Origin: Paenibacillus silvestris
GTDB taxonomy: Bacteria; Bacillota; Bacilli; Paenibacillales; NBRC-103111
Length of the DNA: 64,000 nucleotides
NCBI RefSeq assembly: GCF_009882985.1
Contig: NZ_WTUZ01000015.1
Location: 252,257-316,256 of the forward strand
Direction: 5' to 3'
Part shown: piece after piece, positions 53,138-62,131 of the stretch
Position numbering within the stretch: the first letter of the stretch is position 1
How the letters are laid out: every line of letters begins with the position of its first letter
The notes under the pieces: model-generated
What the model saw: the letters and a program-made list of their open reading frames with translations, nothing else
The model's database searches: none
Told to the model about the DNA's origin: nothing
Translations under genes and position numbers: made by a program

Positions 53138-53935
53138 ATGTCAGGCCTCATTAAGCCCAGTCTAGGAATCATGAATCTCCAGCAAACTGCGCAGAAATTT
53201 CAGCTTTCCAGGCTTGCACCCTCGGAAGAATTGGCCTTTTTCATTCGCCATTATTGGATCGTTCGGTGGGATTTGAGAGGCCAAGAGCCTTATATACAAC
53301 ACGTGATCCCGAATCCCTGCGTCAATCTGATCGTTGAGCCCGGTCAAACGGCCATTTACGGTCCTGGAAAAGAGAAATACGGCCATCACCTGGAAGGCCA
53401 TGGCTGCGTATTTGGCGTAAAATTTAAGCCTGGCGGTTTCTATCCGTTCTTTAAACAGCCGGTTTCCGGCATGACCAGCCCGCTGAGCATTCAGAGTGTC
53501 TTTGATGCTGATCCGCTTGCGCTAGAGGCTGACATGTTTGCACAGGAAAATGAACAGCAGATGGTAGCGCTCATCGAGCAATTGATCCGGCCCAAGCTGC
53601 CGGAACAAGACACGCAGGTGGCTTTTATCAACGAAATCATTGATTATATTAACGAGCAGCACGATATCACGAAGGTAGACAGCCTCTGTGAGCATTTCCA
53701 TGTGAACAAAAGAACGCTGCAGCGCCTATTCGACCACTACGTAGGCGTTACGCCCAAGTGGGTCATTAAGCTGGCGCGTATCCAGAATGCGGCGGAGATG
53801 ACCGATGTGAGCGATAAGCCGAACTGGTCCAAGCTGTCGATGGATCTGGGCTATCATGACCAGTCGCATTTTATTAAGGATTTCAAGTCCATTATCGGCC
53901 AGACACCGGATGAATATGCCCGGCAGGCGCTGTAA
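53138..53935 (+). CDS. AraC-family regulator with DUF6597-like sensory domain
   Basis: 266 residues. The N-terminal 110 residues carry FIRHYWIVRWDLRG, HVIPNPCVNLIVEPG and FGVKFKPGGFYPF, the pattern of DUF6597-type AraC proteins. The C-terminal HTH pair has HVNKRTLQRLFDHYVGVTPK and LGYHDQSHFIKDFKSIIGQTP (parts). The start at 53138 has AAGGAGTGA eight bases upstream. It shares a short control region with the SRPBCC gene. Confidence 0.85.
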   Translation: MSGLIKPSLGIMNLQQTAQKFQLSRLAPSEELAFFIRHYWIVRWDLRGQEPYIQHVIPNPCVNLIVEPGQTAIYGPGKEKYGHHLEGHGCVFGVKFKPGGFYPFFKQPVSGMTSPLSIQSVFDADPLALEADMFAQENEQQMVALIEQLIRPKLPEQDTQVAFINEIIDYINEQHDITKVDSLCEHFHVNKRTLQRLFDHYVGVTPKWVIKLARIQNAAEMTDVSDKPNWSKLSMDLGYHDQSHFIKDFKSIIGQTPDEYARQAL

Positions 53936-53942
53936 CATAGAG

Positions 53943-53974
53943 AAGAGCCGGTCCCTTGAGGGGCTGGCTCTTTT
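53943..53974 (+). terminator. Terminator of the AraC-family gene
   Basis: AAGAGCCGGTCCC pairs with GGGGCTGGCTCTT (one mismatch) and ends in TTTT. Confidence 0.75.
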
Positions 53975-54055
53975 GGGTCTTCTTGCTTATCTGTACGCCA
54001 TCGCTCAGTTAGATGGAAAATAGCTGGAGTAATCGGCGTTAATGAAAACAAAAGC

Positions 54056-54280
54056 TCAATTCCCCCTGCGCGAAAAGCTGCGGTGAATCTTGCGTACCGC
54101 AAACAGGTATACGATGAGCGGCGTCGGCGCCTGAAGGATACCCCATATCCCCCAGAACCAAGGGTAACGAGCACTCCTTTTGCGCGCATCAACGAACAGC
54201 CATGTGCTTTGCACGAGCAGAATAAGAGCAAGGCCAATCCAAGCCCATAGAGGCAGTACATCCCAATTCTCATGTTTCAT
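54056..54280 (-). CDS. YxlE-like small membrane protein of the SigY operon
   Basis: 74 residues with two membrane helices (LWAWIGLALILLVQSTWLFV and WGIWGILQAPTPLIVYLFAV) joined by the charged loop DARKRSARYPW, a PLDc_N-like hairpin. It is the third gene of an operon with the sigma factor and the YxlC-like protein and overlaps the latter by 11 bp. In B. subtilis YxlC-YxlE restrain SigY; the same role is inferred. Confidence 0.7.
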   Translation of the reverse strand: MKHENWDVLPLWAWIGLALILLVQSTWLFVDARKRSARYPWFWGIWGILQAPTPLIVYLFAVRKIHRSFSRRGN

Positions 54281-54662
54281 GTGAATCCACCTGCTTTCGA
54301 AGGAGTAGCCAAGCTAGAGGCACTAGGATCGCCAAGGCTTGGAAAGTAATGAAGGTAACCGGCTGTGCAGCTGCGACCATGAAAAGGAGATAGAGCAGCA
54401 GCAGCGCAGCGCCCCACAGTTTGAGCAGATCACTGAGCAGCAGCGAACGCTGCTTTTTCTGTACGGCGGCGATTTGTTGATCGAACCAAGCGCTGCTTGG
54501 GCGTGAAGCAGGGAATAAGCCGTCTAACGCGTCTAGGCCTTGCTGTAGACTCTGAACGGCAGCCTCCGTCTCCGCCTCGGTGTTGTTGCTCGGACCATCC
54601 TGCTTACGTCCAGAGCTGCTCGTTTGAGGCCTTTTATGATTGGCGTCCTGGAAATCGTCCAT
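54270..54662 (-). CDS. YxlC-like membrane anti-sigma protein
   Basis: 130 residues. A polar N-terminal half contains LDALDGLFPASRPSSAWFDQ and QIAAVQKKQRSLLLSDLLKL, which resembles the sigma-contacting part of YxlC. Two membrane helices follow (ALLLLYLLFMVAAA and ITFQALAILVPLAWLLL). It starts directly after the sigma gene (adjacent codons) and overlaps the next gene. Probably holds the SigY-type factor at the membrane, as YxlC does in B. subtilis. Confidence 0.75.
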   Translation of the reverse strand: MDDFQDANHKRPQTSSSGRKQDGPSNNTEAETEAAVQSLQQGLDALDGLFPASRPSSAWFDQQIAAVQKKQRSLLLSDLLKLWGAALLLLYLLFMVAAAQPVTFITFQALAILVPLAWLLLRKQVDSHET

Positions 54663-55196
54663 CTACACCAGCTCCTTTCGCAATTGTTTCAAAGCGTTAT
54701 GCACTCTCGATTTGACAGTCCCTTCCGCGATGGCAAGGATTTGCCCAATTTCTTCATAGGTGTAGCCGTAGTAATGCTTGAGAATAACTGGAATGCGGCT
54801 TTCCTCCGGCAGTTCAGCCAAGGTATTCAGCACATCGGGCCAAGCCTCGTTCTGACTTTCGGCGTGCCACTTCATCTGACGCAGGGCGCCAGCCTGCTGC
54901 TGTTCCAGCCATTTCTTTTCGCGTTTGCGCCGCCGCGCTTGGTCAATCATTAACCGAGTGGCTATCGTGATCAGCCAAGAGGAGAATTTCGATTTCGCGT
55001 TATACAGCTTTATTTTCTCGATGCATCGGATCATGGTGTCTTGCGTTAGGTCTTCTGCGAGCGCCGGATTCAGCGTTATTTTCAACATATATTTATAAAC
55101 AAACTCATAATGCTGCTGTAACAACTGGGACAGAGCGGTGCGATCTCCCCGCGTAGCCCGATCAAGCAAATCTTGCTCTTCCAAGTCAAGGATCAC
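54663..55196 (-). CDS. sigY: ECF sigma factor, SigY-like
   Basis: 177 residues, same size as B. subtilis SigY (178). Region 2 includes YEFVYKYMLKITLNPALAED and LTQDTMIRCIEKIKLY with FSSWLITIATRLMIDQARRR for -10 recognition; region 4 includes LPEESRIPVILKHYYGYTYE and EIGQILAIAEGTVKSRVHNA for -35 recognition. The order sigma, YxlC-like, YxlE-like matches the sigY operon. A GTG start at 55196 is used; a TTG four codons later has a better-spaced GAGGGTGAT, so the N-terminus is uncertain. A SigY-type promoter precedes it, implying autoregulation. Confidence 0.85.
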   Translation of the reverse strand: MILDLEEQDLLDRATRGDRTALSQLLQQHYEFVYKYMLKITLNPALAEDLTQDTMIRCIEKIKLYNAKSKFSSWLITIATRLMIDQARRRKREKKWLEQQQAGALRQMKWHAESQNEAWPDVLNTLAELPEESRIPVILKHYYGYTYEEIGQILAIAEGTVKSRVHNALKQLRKELV

Positions 55197-55221
55197 CCTC
55201 TCTGCCAGAATTCATAGATAA

Positions 55222-55247
55222 TACGAATAGCAAGAATCAACCGTTCA
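55222..55247 (-). promoter_or_regulatory. Autoregulatory SigY-type promoter
   Basis: On the minus strand TGAACG (55242-55247), a 16-bp spacer and CGTA (55222-55225). The known SigY autoregulatory promoter has TGAACG and CGTC with a similar spacer. Placed 26 bp before the sigma gene. Confidence 0.75.
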
Positions 55248-55353
55248 CCGTACACGAAACTTTATGTAAAATTATTTATTAGCTTACCACGCTGAAGAGC
55301 AGACATGTATAATGGCAGTAGGCAAGCTACTAAGTAGTATGGAGGACAATCTA

Positions 55354-56253
55354 TTGAAACAAGGCATATTTGCGCGGGCAGGACTGTCACCGCAGGAGCT
55401 GAAGGAAGTTAGGAACCTATGGGAGGCCTGCAACAGCCATGACCATATTGAGATAAAGCTGAACTGGAGTACATTATCGGATCGTCCACCGGGCGTGACG
55501 AATGACTTTTTATTTTACCGGGATGACCGGATTGTCGGATTTTTGGCGATATATTGCTTTCTGTCCACGGAAGTCGAAATTAGCGGAATGGTGCACCCAG
55601 AGGCGCGGAACCAAGGTATCTTTGGCCAGCTGGTCCAGACGGCACTGGAAACGTGCAGACGCCGAGGAGTACCGAAGGCGATTTTCATCAATGAACGGGG
55701 CTCAGTGAGTGGGAAAGCTTTCTTGACGAAGCTTGGCGCAGAATATCGTTTCTCTGAATACGTGATGGAGCTTCAAGAGGGTGCTGGAGGAGTACTGCAA
55801 ACCGGAGATCAGCTGCTGACGCTGCGTACCGCGAATGTGCAGGATAGCGAGTTGCTCATTCAACTTAACGTGTCCGGCTTCAATATGTCTGAGGACGATT
55901 CGAGAGAATACGTTAACCAAACGATCAGTGCGGAGAAAGAACGAACCTTGATTGCTGAGGTAGGGCACGGAGAGCAGAAAGAGCCGATTGGTAAAATTGG
56001 AGCCATGATTGGGGAAGATGCCAGCGGATTCATCTACGGCTTTTGCGTATTGCCTGAGCGCCGTGGACAAGGTTATGGGCGTCAGATTTTGAGTCAGACT
56101 ATCGTGTATTTGAAGCAGGAGCATCAGGCGGGTTTGATCAAACTCGAGGTTTCGGTGGAAAATGAGAAGGCGCTAGGGTTGTATGAATCTTGCGGCTTTA
56201 GAACGAAGAACGCAAATGACTATTACGTGCTTATGCTCGACCAGAAGGAGTAA
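55354..56253 (+). CDS. Protein with two GNAT domains
   Basis: 299 residues from a TTG with ATGGAGGA seven bases upstream; longer readings from 55312 lack a site. The first GNAT half (about 1-140) has EISGMVHPEARNQGIFGQLV and the second (about 155-295) has FCVLPERRGQGYGRQILSQT and KLEVSVENEKALGLYESCGF, the full acetyl-CoA loop RRGQGYG and the late N/Y signature. Tandem GNAT domains are known in mycothiol-synthase-like and other acetyltransferases; the substrate is unknown. Confidence 0.85.
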   Translation: MKQGIFARAGLSPQELKEVRNLWEACNSHDHIEIKLNWSTLSDRPPGVTNDFLFYRDDRIVGFLAIYCFLSTEVEISGMVHPEARNQGIFGQLVQTALETCRRRGVPKAIFINERGSVSGKAFLTKLGAEYRFSEYVMELQEGAGGVLQTGDQLLTLRTANVQDSELLIQLNVSGFNMSEDDSREYVNQTISAEKERTLIAEVGHGEQKEPIGKIGAMIGEDASGFIYGFCVLPERRGQGYGRQILSQTIVYLKQEHQAGLIKLEVSVENEKALGLYESCGFRTKNANDYYVLMLDQKE

Positions 56254-56259
56254 ATAAAG

Positions 56260-56301
56260 AAGGATAGAGCGACAGTTGCTAAACTGTTCTCTATCCTTTT
56301 T
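56260..56301 (+). terminator. Terminator of the double-GNAT gene
   Basis: AAGGATAGAG pairs with CTCTATCCTT, with inner ACAGTT/AACTGT, then TTT. Confidence 0.85.
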
Positions 56302-56323
56302 AGTGTCTGCGTGCCTAGTGAGC

Positions 56324-56498
56324 GGAACTAGAGGGCGTTATTTCAGCGAAAATAGGCGTTTGAGCTAGTGAGAGGGAACTATGATCCGCTATTTTGTCAT
56401 TTGATGATGAATATAGCAGATTCGGCTGAAATAAGAGCCTCTAGTTCCCTCAATCACCTGAATCATCGCATTTCGCCTAGATAGTGCCCTCTAGTTCC
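56324..56498. repeat. Four-arm intergenic element, family B, copy 5
   Basis: Arms carry the variant GGAACTAGAGGGCGTTATTT. Direct arms start at 56324 and 56375 (51 bp), inverted arms end in AGTTCC at 56448 and 56498 (50 bp); inner span 74 bp. Both outer and one inner arm have changed CTACAGG to CTAGAGG together, so arms within one element evolve in concert. Lies between convergent genes. Confidence 0.88.
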
Positions 56499-56560
56499 TC
56501 TATCAAGGGTCCATCCTTGTAACACGGGCTGTAAGGTACCCCGAATCACCACTTGGTCAA

Positions 56561-57301
56561 TTACCCCTGCTGATAAATGAGCTCGGAGGCACCGCTGATG
56601 ATCGTGCCCGTATTTTGTCCTACGCATATTTCTTTCATGGAACCGGGTTTATCGAAATTGAACACATGGATGGGAATGTGATAATCCCGCGCCAGAATAA
56701 AGGCAGACTGATCCATGACCTTCAGGTTGTGGTGGATGACGTCATTGTAATGGAGAGATTTGTACTGGAGAGCCTCTTTATGATGTTTAGGGTCTTTGTC
56801 AAAAACGCCATCGACACCTTGCTTCGCAACGAGAATGGCTTCACAGTTTACTTCGATAGCTCTTTGGACCGAGGGGTAGTCTGTCGTGACGAATGGCTGT
56901 CCATTGCCCCCTGCGAAAATAACGATGTATCCTTTTTCTAAATGATGAATGGCTCTAAGCCGGATAAAAGGCTCCGCTACAGAGGCGATCGGAATCGCCG
57001 TCATGACGCGCACTTCCGCGTCGGTTTTCGCTTTCAGTACACCGCGCAGCATCAAGCTGTTGATGACGGTAGCGAGAGTTCCGATATTGTCAGCCTCCGC
57101 CTTCTCAATGCCCCAGCTCTCGCCCATATTGCCGCGGAAGATATTGCCCCCGCCAATGACAAGACACACTTCAACACCTAATTGAACAACGGTCATAATT
57201 TCATTCGCAATATGATCCAGTTGTTTAGGATCGAAACCGAATTCGCTTTCCCCTGCAACAGCCCCGCCGCTTAGCTTAATGAGGACTCGTTTGTACCGCA
57301 T
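56561..57301 (-). CDS. Divergent UMP kinase paralogue (PyrH-like)
   Basis: 246-residue amino-acid-kinase fold. KLSGGAVAG binds phosphate, LVIGGGNIFRG the nucleotide, and the allosteric and substrate segments are recognisable (ADNIGTLATVINSLML, VAEPFIRLRAIHHLEKG, VIFAGGNGQPFVTTD). Several positions differ from housekeeping PyrH: GNGQPFVTTDYPSV instead of GTGNPFFTTDTAA, and LVAKQGVDGVFDKDP. It stands alone, not in the tsf-pyrH-frr cluster, so it is probably a second copy with an altered role. GGGAGGAGAG precedes the ATG at 57301; the longer frame is not needed. Confidence 0.82.
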   Translation of the reverse strand: MRYKRVLIKLSGGAVAGESEFGFDPKQLDHIANEIMTVVQLGVEVCLVIGGGNIFRGNMGESWGIEKAEADNIGTLATVINSLMLRGVLKAKTDAEVRVMTAIPIASVAEPFIRLRAIHHLEKGYIVIFAGGNGQPFVTTDYPSVQRAIEVNCEAILVAKQGVDGVFDKDPKHHKEALQYKSLHYNDVIHHNLKVMDQSAFILARDYHIPIHVFNFDKPGSMKEICVGQNTGTIISGASELIYQQG

Positions 57302-57393
57302 ATGGATCTCTCCTCCCATGACACAATTGGTATCCCTATCCTTGTTTCTACTCAAAGCTGCCCGTTCATTAGCAAAGAACGGTTTTCAGAGCG

Positions 57394-57428
57394 AAAAAAA
57401 ACACTAAAGCAACGAACGCTTTAGTGTT
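57394..57428 (-). terminator. Terminator of the MFS gene
   Basis: AACACTAAAGC pairs with GCTTTAGTGTT across a seven-base loop; on the minus strand it is followed by TTTTTTTT. Confidence 0.9.
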
Positions 57429-57532
57429 TATTAGGAATGAGAAATAGGAAATGATACTGTTTCTGCTTGATCACAGGACCCTTCATACCCCTCACACCTT
57501 TCCGCTTATGATTAAAAGTTATTGTACACGAA

Positions 57533-58891
57533 CTAAGTAGAAGAATGCAATTTCTGTGGAACTCGCATGTGCACGATGAGTCCGACAATGACCAGTAGCA
57601 GAAGCGAGCCAAGCGCAACTCGGCTGGCCAAATTCCCCGTGGAGGCTAGCGCCAGCGTAATCGATCCGTACAGAGCAGGCCCAACAATCGAGGATACTTT
57701 TCCCGAGAAAGCGAATAGGCCGAAAAACTGACCGCGTTTCTGGGCAGGCGTCAATTGCACAATCATCGTCCGAGACGTTACCCACATGGCGCCCATTGAT
57801 ACGCCGTAGAGACTGCCGGCAACCCAGAATAAGCTTTGGCTGGTCGCTAAGGATGCGATGGCAATCGCGACGATGAGAACGAAGGCAACGATGGTCACGG
57901 CTCTTTTGGGCCCCAGACTGCGGGTGACATAGCCAAAGAGGAAGGAGCCGATGATGCTCGATACGGTCGAAACCAAATAGAGGAGAATGAACTGCCCCGT
58001 TGTGAATCCCATCACCGTATTCGCATAAATCGCCATGACAGCTATGGCGGTGGCAATGGCATCATTAAAGAAAAAGTAAGCGATCATGAACAGGAAAGCG
58101 GCACGATACTTTCGCGCCTCCTTGAAGGTAGCCCAGATCTCGCGGTAGCCGCTAAGGAGCGATTTTTTCTCGCTAACCGGTTTCAGCGGTTTCTCTTTGT
58201 ATAGGAACATAATCGGCAGGGAGAATAGCAAGAACATGAGCGCGCTTGGAATAAACGTATTTTCAAAATGATTGCCATTAATTAAAGGGAAAACAACTAG
58301 GCCAACTAGCGTGCCTACATAACCAACAGCTACGCCTACGCCTGAAATGATCGGGATTTCACGCTCGCTGCCTAGATCCGAAATCATTGAGTCGTAGAAG
58401 ATTAAGCTGGAATTATAAAAGAATTTGGCGACCATGAAGAAGAAAATCACACCTAGAATCGAGGTATTCAGTCCCATCCACTGCTGGTCGGTATGCCAGA
58501 TAGCTGAAGCGCCCATGAGCAGAGTCGCCGCGATGGCAATCAAGGTAAAGGGGACAAGGTAGGCCTTCTTTTTGCCAGTACGGTCGATCCATACCCCGAA
58601 TAAAGGGGACAGCAGGACGAGAAATAAACTCGATAAGGCATTGGAGTACGTGATAAAGGTGCTGGCTATCTGGTTCAATTCCTCGCTTTTTCCTAACGTT
58701 TCTTTTAAGTAAAAGGGGTAGAAGACCGTCACAATATTGGAGGAAAAGATGGTGTTCGCGAAATCGTACATGGCCCAAGCGAATATCGGTAAAGAGAAGA
58801 ACAGCGTCCAGGCGCTGCGTGTTTGTATCGGATTGGAAGCGGGCTCAAGCTTTGCCACCAGGGTCACCCTTTCCTGCTTATTTAAGTTCAT
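57533..58891 (-). CDS. MFS transporter, UMF1/Atg22-like
   Basis: 452 residues with about 12 membrane helices. The opening FAWAMYDFANTIFSSNIVTV matches the YDxANS-type start of the UMF1/vacuole-effluxer group, and loop 2-3 has the MFS motif GVWIDRTGKKKAY. A charged central loop (KEKPLKPVSEKKSLLSGYRE) separates the two halves. Relatives are annotated as effluxers, with unknown cargo. The ATG at 58891 has only a weak site (AGAGAAAA); a GTG eleven codons later with AAAGGGTGA is a serious alternative. Confidence 0.82.
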   Translation of the reverse strand: MNLNKQERVTLVAKLEPASNPIQTRSAWTLFFSLPIFAWAMYDFANTIFSSNIVTVFYPFYLKETLGKSEELNQIASTFITYSNALSSLFLVLLSPLFGVWIDRTGKKKAYLVPFTLIAIAATLLMGASAIWHTDQQWMGLNTSILGVIFFFMVAKFFYNSSLIFYDSMISDLGSEREIPIISGVGVAVGYVGTLVGLVVFPLINGNHFENTFIPSALMFLLFSLPIMFLYKEKPLKPVSEKKSLLSGYREIWATFKEARKYRAAFLFMIAYFFFNDAIATAIAVMAIYANTVMGFTTGQFILLYLVSTVSSIIGSFLFGYVTRSLGPKRAVTIVAFVLIVAIAIASLATSQSLFWVAGSLYGVSMGAMWVTSRTMIVQLTPAQKRGQFFGLFAFSGKVSSIVGPALYGSITLALASTGNLASRVALGSLLLLVIVGLIVHMRVPQKLHSST

Positions 58892-59014
58892 TTTTCTCTA
58901 GTATATTGGCTGTCAGGCCGAGAAATCCCTGTCGCTTTACAATAAAAAAATCTCCCCACCCCCAAGATGGAGGAAGAGAGATGAACAAGCTAGTTAATAA
59001 GAGATGCAGCGATG

Positions 59015-61906
59015 CTAGGCGTCTGATGTAGGCTTCTTAATTTCAACCTCAATCATATCCATATTTTCTTTCATCTCAACCACATCGATCCCGTTGCGCA
59101 GCAAAGTGTTAGAGAGAGAATCCTTGTCCTGAGAAGGAAAAACGTACGCATTACTCTTCTTGTTATCGAGTAAATTTTTGGCTACCTGGACTAGACGTTC
59201 CATGGAGAAAGGTTTTTTGAGATATTTCTGAATCTCTTTCTCATGGAAATCATGGGGTTGATCCAGTGCCGTAGAGACAATAACTGGAGTCTGATAATAC
59301 ATGGGATGCCTGGATAAGTCGGAAATGAAATCCCATCCGTTTTTTACACCTTCAAGGTGAATATCCACGATGAACAGAATCGGTTCACCTTTGCAACGGT
59401 TCAAGGCAATAATCCCCTCTTCTGCAGAGCGCAGTTGGATGGAAGGAAGATCCAGTTTATTCAGCGCAATTTGAATCAATTTGGCGAGGTCATCATCATC
59501 TTCGAAAATAACGATTTTCCCATCCATGGATGATAGCTGATACTGATCGAATTCAATCCGGAAGGTCGTGCCGGTACCCATCTGAGATTCGTACGAGATC
59601 TGTCCGCTGTGCCCTTCCACGATCTCTTTCACAATAGCTAAGCCTAAGCCGGTTCCGCCGATTTGGCGTCGGTCGGAGTTATCGACACGGAAGAATTTGG
59701 AGAACATTTGATCATGCGCTTCCTCCGGGATACCGAGGCCGTAGTCCTGCACTTTTGCAACGATTTTACCATTCTCAATGGATAAATAAACATCGATGCG
59801 CTCAGCGCCAGGAGAGTACTTAATCGCATTGCTGATCAGGTTATGGAAAACTTGCCGGATCCGATCGGCATCTGCCCGCACCCATAATTCCGGTTCCTGC
59901 TGATGGATGACGATGCTGTGGTTTTGCTTATCCTGCCACTGATCAACGATATCCTGTACAGTTGGCAGTAAGTTGATCGGGGAGAAGTGATATAACTGCC
60001 GCCCGGACTCCATGCGCTGTAAATCGAGGAAATCATTGATTAAATTGGAGAGACGATGTGCTTCTTTATAAATGGTTTCCATGTATTTCTTCTGTTTATC
60101 TTGCGGCAGCTCGCGATGGAGCAGAATCTCAATGAAGCCAAGCACGCTTGCCAAAGGAGTCCGCAGCTCGTGAGAAACGATGGAAATGAACTCGTTTTTC
60201 ATTTCATCGACGCGCTCTTCTTCCGTCCGGTCACGGAAAACAAAGAGGTAACCCTGCTGCTCAGTATCTTCACTGACGACAGTTGCATACAGCTCTGCAT
60301 GCTGAGGCTGATCATCGAGCACAAAGCCAAAACGCTGTGTCAGATGCGTATGTGCACCGCTAATTAGCGCTTCTATGGAAGAAGCAGCACCGAAGAAGCT
60401 CGGAGTCTCAGCGGCAATTGCGTGACAGCTAACGACTAAATTCTCGCCGATGCGCCCATTCAGGCCAAAATAGCGGTTCATCCGATGGTTAGCGAATAGG
60501 ATGGTCCCCTCGGAGTCACACATCATCATGCCCTCGTGTGCCGATTCCAAAATATTCTGAATCAAGTCGCGTTGGCCCTCAATTAATAGCTTCTCGGCAA
60601 TAAGCTCGTCGTTCAAATCTGCCAAGTGAGCGGCTTGCTTCACTCTCTCATCATTCATCACTTGAGCAAAAAACGCCAAGCCAAACTGACGGACCAAGCC
60701 TTTCGTCAGGCGTTGGTTGTTCTCCTGGAACACGGAACTTTGGTAGCTCGTCAGGAGCAGGAAGCCGATGACCGTCTGTTTGTCGTCAAGAAGAGGAACG
60801 TAGTTATCGACGGCATGCATCATCCCGCCATGGACACCCTTTTCATGTCCAGATACATCACGTGTATGGACCAGATTCGTACCTTCATCAAAAACACGCC
60901 TAGCCGGTCCAAATAACTCATTCTGATGAACCTGAATGTGCTCTTTCGGATATCCGATAGAATGAATGACTTCATACGTGTAATTGTCATTATCGCTATT
61001 GCTTGCTTCACGTTTCATAACAACGAGAGCAGCGTCCTGTTGTAGGGAATTTAGCAGAGCAGGCAGCGTTTGCTTCAAGAAATCCTTGAGCTCCACGTAG
61101 CCAGTAAGCTTCTCTTGGTAGGAAGAGATCAGCTCAAGATCCCTTTCTCTTTCAGATAGCTTGGCTAGAGTGATTTGCTGCTCTTCTTGCTGTGCAATGA
61201 TCTCCTCATTCTGCGTTTCGAGGCTTTCCGCCATATATCGATAGGTTTCTTCGCTTTTACGAAGCTCCTCTTCCGCGTGAATAGCCCGGAAAGAGATGAA
61301 GATGGACATCACGCCTGCGATGAGGGCAATAATGCCTCCAACCATGGTAATCGTACGAGAGGTTTGCCCCGCTTTGAGAGATGAGTTGTAGGCGTCTTCT
61401 GTGATTTGTACAATCGTCTTCTCAATACTCGTATGGATGACACGGTAACGATCCATCATCGTTTTGCCTGAGTTAATCCGGGTTCTAGCTTCTTCCGTTT
61501 TACCTGCACGAATGAGTTCTAATTGGCTGTCAAAAAAGCGTTGCAGGTTAGTAATGGCCGGTATAGCTTGTGTATCCATGATGAGCTGGAGTGTCGGATA
61601 CTTTTTATCATATATTCGGATGTTGTCCAGATCTGCTTCCAGCTGTTTTTTGCCTGTGGTATAAGGATCCAAATATTGCTCATTGCCCGTTAACTCGAAA
61701 CCGCGAATGCTGGTTTCCTGATTGATCAGGTCGGTCAGCAGGCTGTTCGTGGTCTTGGAGATCGGAATGGCATCATTCACGATCGCATTGCTCTCACTTT
61801 CCATGTTCCGGGAAGCAATATAGTTCGACACGCTGACAAAAGCAAGTAATGCCACGATTAAAATAACGTATAACATGGAGATTCGCGATCTCGTGAATGT
61901 TTTCAT
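59015..61906 (-). CDS. Hybrid sensor histidine kinase, CHASE3-GAF-PAS-HisKA-HATPase-REC
   Basis: 963-residue membrane kinase. Helix 1 (about 12-30), extracellular CHASE3 domain (about 35-170; QETSIRGFELTGNEQYLDPY), helix 2 (about 185-210), coiled coil (220-265), GAF-like domain (about 270-430), PAS (about 455-560), HisKA with FISIVSHELRTPLASVLGF, ATPase with NLISNAIKYSPGAE, DYGLGIPEE and GGTGLGLAIV, then a receiver-like domain (KIVIFEDDDDLAK, acceptor Asp in FIVDIHLEG) and a 35-residue tail. The ATG at 61906 has AGGTGA ten bases upstream. No separate output protein lies beside it, but the divergent EAL gene suggests a link to c-di-GMP turnover (inference). Confidence 0.88.
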   Translation of the reverse strand: MKTFTRSRISMLYVILIVALLAFVSVSNYIASRNMESESNAIVNDAIPISKTTNSLLTDLINQETSIRGFELTGNEQYLDPYTTGKKQLEADLDNIRIYDKKYPTLQLIMDTQAIPAITNLQRFFDSQLELIRAGKTEEARTRINSGKTMMDRYRVIHTSIEKTIVQITEDAYNSSLKAGQTSRTITMVGGIIALIAGVMSIFISFRAIHAEEELRKSEETYRYMAESLETQNEEIIAQQEEQQITLAKLSERERDLELISSYQEKLTGYVELKDFLKQTLPALLNSLQQDAALVVMKREASNSDNDNYTYEVIHSIGYPKEHIQVHQNELFGPARRVFDEGTNLVHTRDVSGHEKGVHGGMMHAVDNYVPLLDDKQTVIGFLLLTSYQSSVFQENNQRLTKGLVRQFGLAFFAQVMNDERVKQAAHLADLNDELIAEKLLIEGQRDLIQNILESAHEGMMMCDSEGTILFANHRMNRYFGLNGRIGENLVVSCHAIAAETPSFFGAASSIEALISGAHTHLTQRFGFVLDDQPQHAELYATVVSEDTEQQGYLFVFRDRTEEERVDEMKNEFISIVSHELRTPLASVLGFIEILLHRELPQDKQKKYMETIYKEAHRLSNLINDFLDLQRMESGRQLYHFSPINLLPTVQDIVDQWQDKQNHSIVIHQQEPELWVRADADRIRQVFHNLISNAIKYSPGAERIDVYLSIENGKIVAKVQDYGLGIPEEAHDQMFSKFFRVDNSDRRQIGGTGLGLAIVKEIVEGHSGQISYESQMGTGTTFRIEFDQYQLSSMDGKIVIFEDDDDLAKLIQIALNKLDLPSIQLRSAEEGIIALNRCKGEPILFIVDIHLEGVKNGWDFISDLSRHPMYYQTPVIVSTALDQPHDFHEKEIQKYLKKPFSMERLVQVAKNLLDNKKSNAYVFPSQDKDSLSNTLLRNGIDVVEMKENMDMIEVEIKKPTSDA

Positions 61907-62025
61907 AGCCACTTGGTCACCTGAATTCTACATAGAATAAATGAGTACATTTCGGTTAAAATTCGACAAGCTGCAACAATATTCCTTTAAAAATCGACCA
62001 TGTTATGTTTTCTTCCATGAATTCG

Positions 62026-62054
62026 TTGCAAGAAGCGACAATGTCGTTTACAAT
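62026..62054 (+). promoter_or_regulatory. Promoter of the EAL gene
   Basis: TTGCAA (62026-62031), a 17-bp spacer and TACAAT (62049-62054). The spacer contains the small dyad CGACAATGTCG. Confidence 0.65.
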
Positions 62055-62131
62055 ACTAGTCATTACGAAGTTTTTGAAATTTTATGTCATATTTAGGAAC
62101 ATGAAGATTTCACATGAGGAGGGCGCACAAC

